Assembly (NCBI GenBank): GCA_052380005.1
Contig: JBQTCJ010000012.1
Source of the DNA: Salinarimonas sp052380005
Lineage (GTDB): Bacteria; Pseudomonadota; Alphaproteobacteria; Rhizobiales; Beijerinckiaceae
Direction: 5' to 3' (one strand)
Length of the DNA stretch: 64,000 nucleotides
Both the position numbers and the translations under genes were made by a program. Every line of letters begins with the position of its first letter. Positions within the stretch are counted from its first letter, which is position 1. The notes beneath the pieces are model-generated. The model was not told where the DNA came from, searched no databases, and worked only from the letters and a program-made list of their open reading frames with translations. This document shows positions 57,388 through 64,000 of the stretch, piece after piece.

Positions 57388-58734
57388 TCAGCGATCGGCG
57401 GAACGAAAGCGCAGGACGAAGGCCGCGCCGCCCCCTTCGGCGGATGCGACCTCCGCGGACCCGCCCTGCGCCCGTTGAACCCGCTCGACGATGGCGAGCC
57501 CGAGACCCGCGCCGCCCGGCGGCGCGTTCTCGCCGCGCCAGAACGGCTCGAACAGGTTCCCGCGCCCGCCCGGCGGTACGCCCGGGCCGTGGTCGCGCAC
57601 GCGGATCTCGGGTCCCGGGCCCACGACGATCTCGACGGCGCCCGGCCCGCCGTGGACGATGGCGTTCTCGACGAGGTTCGAGAGTGCGAGCGCGACTCCG
57701 TCCGCATCGCCGCGGGCGAGGACGGGCGCGGCGGGGCGCTCCAGGGCGAGCGCGACGCCCTTCCCGTGCGCGAAGGCGGCCAGGTTCGCCGTCACGACCT
57801 CGGCCACGGGGCCGAGATCGACGGTCGCCGCCTCGTCCACCGCGAGCGCGTCGGCGCTGGCGGAGGCGAGGACCTGGCGCACGGTGCGGGAGAGCGCGGA
57901 GAGATCGGCCCGCAGGCGATCCGCCGTCTCGCCGGGCGGCAGCGCGTCGAGACGCGCGACGAGGACGGCGACCGGCGTGCGCAGGGCGTGCGCCGCCTCG
58001 GCGGCCCGGCGCTTCTCGGCGGCCAGCGCGGCGTTCAGGCGATCGAGCGAGCGCTGCGTCGCATCGACGAGATCGGCGATCTCCGCGGGAACCCGCTCGC
58101 GTGGGGGAGGGGGCGCCGGCGATCCCGGCCGGACGGCGCGCGCCCACGCCGCCGCGGCCGCGACGGGCGCGAGCCCGCGGCGGACGAGGACGGCGTTCGC
58201 GCCGATCAGGATGAGCACGACCGGCACGATCGGCAGCCAGATGTGGCCGACGAGCTCCGCGAGCAGCGCGCTGCGCAGGAGCCCCGCCGGATCGCCGCCG
58301 GACATGACGAGGACGAGGCGCAGGTCGTCTCCGGAGGCGACCGCGTGCGCGGCGACGACGGTCCGGCCGCGATCGCTCGCGACGCGCGCGACCCAGTCGT
58401 CCGCGAAGGCGCCGGTTTCGAGGGCCTCGGCCGGGACGAGCGCGGGATTCTCGGCATCGAGGACCGCGCCGGTCCGGTCGACCAGGGCGAAGGCGTAGGC
58501 CCCCGGGTGCCGAGCGAAGATCTCGCGGGCCGATGCGTCGACGCGGGGCGGCGCGCCGGCGAGCGCCGCCTCGAGCCGGGCCATCACCCGCTCGATCGCC
58601 TCCTCCTCCAGCGCCTGCCGGTCCGAGCCGTAGTAGACGCCCACGACGAGCGCGTTGATCGCGAGTGCGGCGAGCGCGATCCAGGCGAGGCGCCGCGTGA
58701 GGATGCGCGCCAGCGGGGGCGCCGGCGCCGTCAC
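57388..58734 (-). CDS. Sensor histidine kinase (QseC/TctE-like)
   Basis: A 448-residue membrane kinase. Two membrane segments (about 13-36 and 163-186) enclose a periplasmic sensor of about 125 residues. The cytoplasmic part has a short linker, the phospho-accepting His in AEAAHALRTPVAVLVARLDA, NLVENAIVHGG, VRDHGPGVPPGG and GGAGLGLAIVERV. The GTG start at 58734 overlaps the response-regulator stop (GTGA). The signal is unknown. Confidence 0.9.
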   Translation of the reverse strand: MTAPAPPLARILTRRLAWIALAALAINALVVGVYYGSDRQALEEEAIERVMARLEAALAGAPPRVDASAREIFARHPGAYAFALVDRTGAVLDAENPALVPAEALETGAFADDWVARVASDRGRTVVAAHAVASGDDLRLVLVMSGGDPAGLLRSALLAELVGHIWLPIVPVVLILIGANAVLVRRGLAPVAAAAAWARAVRPGSPAPPPPRERVPAEIADLVDATQRSLDRLNAALAAEKRRAAEAAHALRTPVAVLVARLDALPPGETADRLRADLSALSRTVRQVLASASADALAVDEAATVDLGPVAEVVTANLAAFAHGKGVALALERPAAPVLARGDADGVALALSNLVENAIVHGGPGAVEIVVGPGPEIRVRDHGPGVPPGGRGNLFEPFWRGENAPPGGAGLGLAIVERVQRAQGGSAEVASAEGGGAAFVLRFRSADR

Positions 58735-59408
58735 CGCGCGACCTCCGTCGCGAGCAGCCAGCCGACGCCGCGCACCGTGACGATCGGCAAGGGGCATCCC
58801 GCAGCGTCGAGCGCCCGGCGCAGCCGCGAGACGGCGGCCTCGAGCGCATTGGGCGTGACGTCGTCGTCGAGCGCGTAGATCGCGTCCTCCAGCGTCCGAC
58901 GGGGGACGACGCGGCCGGGTGCCCTCATCAGCTGCTCGAGCACGCCGGCCTCGCGGCGCCCCAGCTGGATGGGAGCATCGCCGACGTCGACGCTGCGCAT
59001 GACCGTGTCGAGCGCGATGGGACCGACCCGCAGGACGGTGTCGGATCGATCGCCGGGCCGGCGCAGCACGGCCCGGCAGCGGGCGACGAGCTCGGGCATC
59101 TCCACGGGCTTGACGACGTAGTCGTCCGCACCGCCGTCGAGGCCGGCGAGGCGGTCGGCGAGGGCGTCGCGGGCCGTGAGGACGATGACCGGCACGCGCC
59201 CGCCGGCGCGCAGGGCGGGGAGGAGCGCGATGCCGTCCCCGTCCGGGAGCCCGAGATCGAGGAGCGCGAGCGCGTAGGGCGCTTCGGCGGCGAGCGCGCG
59301 GGCGTCGGCCGCGGTGCGGGCGTGGTCCACGGCGAAGCCGGCGCGGCGCAGCGCGTCCGCCACGGCCTCCGCGAGGGGCGGGTGATCCTCGACGAGGAGA
59401 ATGCGCAT
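58731..59408 (-). CDS. OmpR-family response regulator (QseB/TctD-like)
   Basis: A 225-residue response regulator. Receiver: MRILLVEDHPPLAEAVADAL, phosphoacceptor in ALALLDLGLPDGDGIALL, VIVLTARDALADRLAGLDGG, YVVKPVEMPELVARC. Output domain: LGRREAGVLEQLMRAPGRVV and TPNALEAAVSRLRRALDAAG. The ATG at 59408 is the natural start of the receiver. It leads the operon with the kinase, the 45-residue peptide and the BOF gene, and is divergent from the levan module, so it may control it. Confidence 0.92.
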   Translation of the reverse strand: MRILLVEDHPPLAEAVADALRRAGFAVDHARTAADARALAAEAPYALALLDLGLPDGDGIALLPALRAGGRVPVIVLTARDALADRLAGLDGGADDYVVKPVEMPELVARCRAVLRRPGDRSDTVLRVGPIALDTVMRSVDVGDAPIQLGRREAGVLEQLMRAPGRVVPRRTLEDAIYALDDDVTPNALEAAVSRLRRALDAAGCPLPIVTVRGVGWLLATEVAR

Positions 59409-59663
59409 CGGGTCCTCCGATCGGCGCCCGGCGGCCGGGAGCGGCCTCCCGGCGAGGCGGAGATCCATAGCGCGGCTTCCTGACCGAAACCTGACCGCCC
59501 TCGCTCCGGCGGAGCACGCGGCGGGGAACGGAAGCCGCGCCGCGAAGTTGACCGTTTTCCTAGCCGCCGGAACGGTTCGAGGAGACCCGCGGGGAACGCC
59601 CGCGACGTGGCCTCGTGCGTCGGTCGATCGAGAGCGGCCCCCCCCCCATCAGGGAGCTACCGC

Positions 59664-61097
59664 ATGAGACATCCGACCCAGCCTGCTACCGCCGTCGCCG
59701 CCATGGCGATCGTCCTCGCCGCCACCGCCGCATCCGCCTCGCCGCCTTTAGCCTCGGAGGTTCCCCGGGCAGAAGGCGCGCGCCTGATCCTGGCGCAGGC
59801 CGACGGCCAGGCGACGCCGACGCCCGCCTCGCAGGCGGAGCCGAGCGACGCAGGCCCGGACCAGAGCGGGCTCGAGACGCCCGCCGCCTTTCGCTTTCCC
59901 GGCCACATGGCCTCCGTCTGGTCACGGGCGGACGTCGAGGCGATCCACCAGGACACGCCGGTCACGCTGCCGCTGATGATCCACGATCGCGAGCCCTTCG
60001 AGCAGGGCGTCACCGTGTGGGACGCCTGGCCGGTGCGCACGCCCGACGGCGCCGTCGCGGAGATCGACGGCTGGGTGGTGATGGTGGGGCTCAGCGCCGA
60101 GCTCGCCGAGATCGAGGAGACGGGCTGGGACTTCTACACGCTCTCGACCTGGCGCTACTGGTACACCCGCGACGGCGCGTGGCGCCCGGGTGGCGTCGTC
60201 TTCACGCGCGAGGAGGCGCTCGGCTCCCGGCAATGGGCCGGCTCGACCTTCTACGACCCCGACACGCGCGAGATCACCTTCTATTACACGGCGGTCGGCC
60301 GGCCCGATGCGGCGAGCCTCGCCGAGGACGAGCCGCAGCGCCCGATCTCGATCCACAACGAGGCCGCCGGCCGCCCCCTCGCCGAGCAGCGCCTCGCCTC
60401 GGTGACGGCCTCCCTTTCCGCGAGCGGCGAGGGCATCGCCTTCTCCGGCTTCGGCGAGCATCGCATCATCGGCGAGGCCGACGGCTTCTGGTACGACACG
60501 ATGGAGACCTACCTCGCGAGCTCCGCCGTCTACGGCTTCCGCGACCCCGAATACATGGTCGATCCGATCACGGGGAGCGAGCACGTGCTGTTCACGGCGA
60601 ACGGCGCCGGCATCGCCGGTCCGTACAATGGCGTCGTGGGCCTGATGACGCGCACGGACGAGGGTGATTGGCGGCTCGAGCCGCCGCTCGTCGTCTCCGC
60701 CGGCGTCAACTCGCAGCTCGAGCGCCCGCACGTCGTCTATCGCGACGGGCAGGCGTATCTGTTCTTCTCGACGCACGACTTCACCTTCGCCTCCGACATC
60801 CACGGCCCGCGCGGGCTCTACGGCTTCCATTCGCAGAGCGGGCGGCTGACGGGGCGCTGGACGCCGATCAACGAGCACGGGCTGGTCGCGGCGAACCCGC
60901 GGATCGACCCGGCGCAGATCTATTCCTTCCTCGTCCTGCCGGACGGCCACGTCATGAGCTACCTCAACGAGACCTGGGGCTTCGAGCTCGACCCCGGGAA
61001 CGAGGAGCGCAGCTTCGCCGGCGCGCCCGGACCGATGTTCCGGCTGCGCTTCGACGGCGACATCGTCAGCGTCGGCGAAGCGAACAATGCGCGCTGA
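59664..61097 (+). CDS. GH68 levansucrase / inulosucrase-type fructosyltransferase
   Basis: A 477-residue exported enzyme of glycoside hydrolase family 68. A signal peptide spans about residues 1-26. The catalytic triad is visible: the nucleophile in VTVWDAWPVRT (Asp120), the transition-state stabiliser in YGFRDPEYMV (Asp294), and the acid/base in NSQLERPHVV (Glu353). Family members use sucrose to build levan or fructo-oligosaccharides, or hydrolyse it. The ATG at 59664 has an AGGGAG site. It overlaps the GH32 gene by 11 bp. Confidence 0.92.
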   Translation: MRHPTQPATAVAAMAIVLAATAASASPPLASEVPRAEGARLILAQADGQATPTPASQAEPSDAGPDQSGLETPAAFRFPGHMASVWSRADVEAIHQDTPVTLPLMIHDREPFEQGVTVWDAWPVRTPDGAVAEIDGWVVMVGLSAELAEIEETGWDFYTLSTWRYWYTRDGAWRPGGVVFTREEALGSRQWAGSTFYDPDTREITFYYTAVGRPDAASLAEDEPQRPISIHNEAAGRPLAEQRLASVTASLSASGEGIAFSGFGEHRIIGEADGFWYDTMETYLASSAVYGFRDPEYMVDPITGSEHVLFTANGAGIAGPYNGVVGLMTRTDEGDWRLEPPLVVSAGVNSQLERPHVVYRDGQAYLFFSTHDFTFASDIHGPRGLYGFHSQSGRLTGRWTPINEHGLVAANPRIDPAQIYSFLVLPDGHVMSYLNETWGFELDPGNEERSFAGAPGPMFRLRFDGDIVSVGEANNAR

Positions 61098-63177
61098 TCG
61101 CGTCGCGGCCGCGCTCGTCGCGGCCGTCCTCGCGGCGGGGGGCGCATCCGCCCTCGGGCTCGAGGAGGAGCGGCTCGTGCTCGCGGCGCCGCAGGGCTGG
61201 CCCGCCTTCGTGGCGCGCACGCCCCATCGGCCGCTCGTCCCGGTCGTCGACGGCGAGGTCGCTTCGCTGCGCTTCGACGGCAATTCCACCTACGGCGAGA
61301 GCGTCGCCCCGGTGACGGTCGCGCCGCGCGAGGGCCTGACCGTCTCCGCCTGGGTCGCGCTCGCCTCGCCGCCCGTCGAGGCGGCGGCTGTCGTCTCGAT
61401 CGCGACCGATCCCGGCGCGCCCGCCCTGCGGCTCGCGGTGGGGCCGTGGCGCCAGCCTGAATTCGTGGTGGGCGACCTGCGCGCCGCGAGCTTCGACGCC
61501 GTGCCGCTCGGCCGCTGGGTGCATCTCGCCGGCGTCGTCGACGCCGACGGCGCACGGCTCTACGTCGACGGGGAGCGCGTGGCCGAGAGCCCGGGCGCCC
61601 CGCCGGAGGCGATCACCGGTGGCGTCTCGATCGGCCGCGACCCGTTCGCGGGCGCGCGCGACGTGCATCCCTACGGGATCTGGAACGGGCTTCTCGGCGA
61701 GATCGCCGTGGCGCGGGGGGCGGCGGGCCCGCCGACGCCGCGCGCCGCGCCGGCGGATCGCGCGGCGGACGTCTCCGTCCCGCCCGCCTGGTTCGCCGAA
61801 CGCTCCCTGCGCCCGCGCGTCCATCCGATGCCGCCCGCCGGCTGGACCAACGAGCCGCATGCGCTGATCCGCGACGGCGACGTCTGGCGGCTCTACCATC
61901 AGGCGAACCCGAACGGGGCGTTCTGGGACCACATCGTCTGGGGGCACCTCGCCTCCGAGGACCTTTCCCGCTGGGAGGCGCGACCGCCGGCGCTCCTCCC
62001 GAGCACGGGCTTCGACCGGCGAGGCGCCTGGGTCGGCAACTTGGTGCCCGGAAGCGATCCCCCGGCGATCCTCTACACCGGCGTCGACGGCCATCGCTCC
62101 GGCCTCGGCCGCGCCGAGTTGCAGGCCGACGGCGGCTTCCTGCGCACCGAGGACACCATCGCCTACGACACGCCGCCCGGCTGGCAGGACATGCGCGACC
62201 CCTATCCCGTCCGCACGCCGGAGGGCTGGCTCACCCTCGTCGGGTCGGGCCTGCCCGACGACAGCCGCGCGCTGATCCTCGCCTTCACCTCTCAAGACGG
62301 CGTCTCCTGGGACTTCGTCGGCGAATTCGACACGGGCGACGCGGCCATGCCGGGGCAATATTGGGAGCTGCCGGTGCTGCGCCGCTTCGGCGGACGCTGG
62401 CTCCTGATGGGCACGCCCGTGATCCGCGACGCGCACGCGCGCACGCTCTATTGGCTCGGCGATTTCGACGGCGTCGGCTTCGTCCCGGCACGGCCGCAGG
62501 GCATCGACTACAGCCTCTTCGGCACGATGCTCGCGCCGACGCTCGCCGACGACGGCGCGGGGCGCACGGTCGCCATCGGCGTCATTCCCGACGGCGGGCA
62601 GCGGCCGGAGCCGGAGCGGCGGGAGGCGGGCTGGGTGCACGCTCTGTCGCTGCCCTACCTGCTCTCGCCCTGCGCGGACGACGAGGGCGCGATCTGCGCG
62701 GCGCTCCCCCCGGCCCTCGTCGAGTCCTTCGAGCAGCCGCTCGCGTCGATCGAGGGGGTATCCCTCTCCGCCGAGGGCGAGACGATCGGATCGAGCGAGG
62801 AGCCCGTTCTCCTGCGCGCGACGCTCGCGATCCCCCCCGGCGGCGAGGCCGCGATCGACCTCCTCGCCGCGTCCGGCGGGGACGATGGGGCTGGGGAGCG
62901 CACGCGCCTGCGCCTGCGCCCCGCGGAGGGGATCGTGGTGCTCGACCGCACCCGCGCCTCCAACGCGCCGTGGGCGCAGAACGACGCCCGCACCGGCTCC
63001 GTTCCGGCCGGGGAGGTGGTGGAGGTCGCGATCGTCGTCGACGGCGCCGCCGTCTCCGGAACGATCGCCGGCAGGCCCTTCGGGGTCCTCGTCTACCCGC
63101 AGGACGAGGAGGCGCGCCGAATCGCCGTCGCGGGGGAGGGCGTGATCCGGGAGCTGACGCTCTCGAGCCGGCGGTGA
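61087..63177 (+). CDS. GH32 fructan hydrolase with an N-terminal laminin G-like domain
   Basis: A 696-residue exported protein. The signal peptide ends at about residue 23. Residues 55-210 form a concanavalin/laminin G-like domain (LTVSAWVALASPP, GRWVHLAGVVDADGARLYVD); the GH32 beta-propeller follows with AGWTNEPHALIRDGDVWRLY, YHQANPNGAFWDHIVWGHLA, the stabiliser in WQDMRDPYPV (Asp371) and the acid/base in YWELPVLRRFGG (Glu427). The nucleophile motif, WMNDPNG in most members, reads WTNEPHA, with Glu256 at the Asp position. A C-terminal beta-sandwich completes it. Levanase or fructanase activity is likely but not assured. Translationally coupled to the GH68 gene. Confidence 0.85.
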   Translation: MRADRVAAALVAAVLAAGGASALGLEEERLVLAAPQGWPAFVARTPHRPLVPVVDGEVASLRFDGNSTYGESVAPVTVAPREGLTVSAWVALASPPVEAAAVVSIATDPGAPALRLAVGPWRQPEFVVGDLRAASFDAVPLGRWVHLAGVVDADGARLYVDGERVAESPGAPPEAITGGVSIGRDPFAGARDVHPYGIWNGLLGEIAVARGAAGPPTPRAAPADRAADVSVPPAWFAERSLRPRVHPMPPAGWTNEPHALIRDGDVWRLYHQANPNGAFWDHIVWGHLASEDLSRWEARPPALLPSTGFDRRGAWVGNLVPGSDPPAILYTGVDGHRSGLGRAELQADGGFLRTEDTIAYDTPPGWQDMRDPYPVRTPEGWLTLVGSGLPDDSRALILAFTSQDGVSWDFVGEFDTGDAAMPGQYWELPVLRRFGGRWLLMGTPVIRDAHARTLYWLGDFDGVGFVPARPQGIDYSLFGTMLAPTLADDGAGRTVAIGVIPDGGQRPEPERREAGWVHALSLPYLLSPCADDEGAICAALPPALVESFEQPLASIEGVSLSAEGETIGSSEEPVLLRATLAIPPGGEAAIDLLAASGGDDGAGERTRLRLRPAEGIVVLDRTRASNAPWAQNDARTGSVPAGEVVEVAIVVDGAAVSGTIAGRPFGVLVYPQDEEARRIAVAGEGVIRELTLSSRR

Positions 63178-63266
63178 GGAAACGGCGCGGCGCCATCGGG
63201 AACGGGTGGCCCGCCCCACTCGGTGCGTGCTGAGGTCACCGGCATCCCATCCCGGAGACTCCCGCC

Positions 63267-63734
63267 ATGACCTTTCGCATCATCGGCCTCTCGCCGCAGC
63301 CCTTCCTGCCGCTCTACGGCCTCCCCGATGCCGAGCTCGCCGCGCGCGGCGTCCGGCGTCTCGTCGTCGACAGCGCCCCCGGATGCCCGGACCGGATCGA
63401 GATGCGCGATGCGCGCCCCGGCGAGACGGTGCTGCTGCTCAATCACGTCTCGCAGCCCGCGGACACGCCCTACCGAGCCTCGCACGCGATCTTCGTGCGC
63501 GAGGGCGCGCGCGAGACCTACGATCGGGTGGGCGAGGTGCCGGAGGTGATGCGGATCCGCCTCCTCTCGTTGCGCGCCTTCGACGCCCACGGCATGATGC
63601 GCGACGCCGACGTCGTGGACGGCGCCGCCGTCGAGCCCCTGATCGAGCGGCTCCTCGCGGATCCGGACGTGCGCACGATCCACGTCCACTACGCGAAACG
63701 CGGCTGCTATTCCGGGGCAATCGAGCGGGCCTAG
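63267..63734 (+). CDS. DUF1203 family protein
   Basis: A 155-residue protein of the DUF1203 family, recognisable by FRIIGLSPQPFLPLYGLPDA, ARPGETVLLLNHVSQPADTP and YRASHAIFVREGA. Function unknown. Located downstream of the GH32 gene on the same strand with a gap of 89 bp and a GGAGAC site before the ATG. Confidence 0.85.
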   Translation: MTFRIIGLSPQPFLPLYGLPDAELAARGVRRLVVDSAPGCPDRIEMRDARPGETVLLLNHVSQPADTPYRASHAIFVREGARETYDRVGEVPEVMRIRLLSLRAFDAHGMMRDADVVDGAAVEPLIERLLADPDVRTIHVHYAKRGCYSGAIERA

Positions 63735-63750
63735 CGACCGGCGCGCCGCG

Positions 63751-64000
63751 TCAGCGCAGGCGCGCGAGCACGGTCTCCACCGCCGCCTCGAGCTCGCGGG
63801 CCAGCGTCTGGGCGGCGCGCGCGTCGGCCTTGCCGTCGGTCGCGGCCCGAATGGCGTCGACATGGGCGGCGACGAGGGCCGCCGGCGTGCGGATCTGTGC
63901 ACCCGCGAGGAGGCGTGCGAGGCTCGCGGCCATGCGCGCGACCTGCGGCGCCGCGACGCCGAGCGCCGTCCCGCGCAGGCGGTGGGCGGCGCGCAGGCAG
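63751..64000 (-). CDS. Hpt-like phosphotransfer domain protein, C-terminal part
   Basis: The last 82 residues of a gene that runs in from beyond the window edge. CLRAAHRLRGTALGVAAPQV then ARMAASLARLLAGA matches the histidine-containing phosphotransfer helix (AHxLKG-like), with the His at its start. The rest is alanine-rich and helical. The upstream part, and hence the full domain composition, is not visible. Confidence 0.55.
   Translation of the reverse strand, partial: CLRAAHRLRGTALGVAAPQVARMAASLARLLAGAQIRTPAALVAAHVDAIRAATDGKADARAAQTLARELEAAVETVLARLR

Overview
The window is a high-GC chromosomal segment of an alphaproteobacterium, most likely of the order Hyphomicrobiales (Rhizobiales). This rests on lineage-typical genes seen together: usg, DUF2852, DUF1289, an ATP12-type F1-ATPase chaperone, an RpoH sigma factor with the groESL operon under a CIRCE element, the MarR/OmpR pair of the petP-petR type, and a STAS-fused MlaE. 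I do not name a genus. I see no rRNA or tRNA gene, insertion sequence, prophage or CRISPR array.

Layout. 1-7.3 kb: glucokinase (cut by the window edge), ExoD-like protein, usg, groES-groEL, a DUF2852 gene with a clear operator, a TetR regulator, guaB and a MAPEG protein. 7.4-10.1 kb: a VapB-PIN module facing a HipBA module. 10.2-15.1 kb: an orphan substrate-binding protein divergent from ccoNOQP (cbb3 oxidase) with an FNR/FixK box. 15.2-21.5 kb: a two-gene unit of unknown function, infA, a ParDE-like pair whose toxin has lost its start codon, cspA, icd and a RES toxin-antitoxin pair. 21.6-28 kb: a membrane aspartyl protease, cobS/cobT (divergent), a repeat-rich gap, queG with a GST, and uppP. 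28-45 kb: pepN, pccB flanked by two VapBC modules, an rluC-HAD-ATP12 operon, a Tat-exported Acg-type nitroreductase with its MarR regulator, rpoH, a CBS protein, a rhomboid protease, two flavin enzymes and a HepT-MntA pair.

45-64 kb: ilvE divergent from petP-petR-sensor kinase, an Mla-type lipid transport operon whose MCE subunit carries a long heptad-phased repeat array, a dipeptide epimerase, a PaaK-like ligase, a free-standing structured transcript that encodes a 14-residue peptide behind a 17-nt Shine-Dalgarno sequence, a ygiW-qseBC-like operon (two-component system, a 45-residue membrane peptide and a BOF protein), and a divergent levan module (GH68 then GH32). The window ends in a DUF1203 gene and the C-terminus of an Hpt-like protein.

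Themes. (1) Heat-shock control: rpoH, CIRCE-groESL. (2) Microaerobic respiration: the cbb3 operon behind an anaerobox. (3) An unusually high density of toxin-antitoxin modules, seven in about 37 kb, interleaved with housekeeping genes and not on an obvious mobile element; one is visibly decaying. (4) Fructan metabolism next to a two-component system. The observations I consider least explained are the structured small transcript at about 56.5-56.7 kb, the 45-residue membrane peptide in the QseBC-like operon, the variant active-site motif of the GH32 enzyme, the alanine-rich insertion in HipA and the expanded MCE repeat array.
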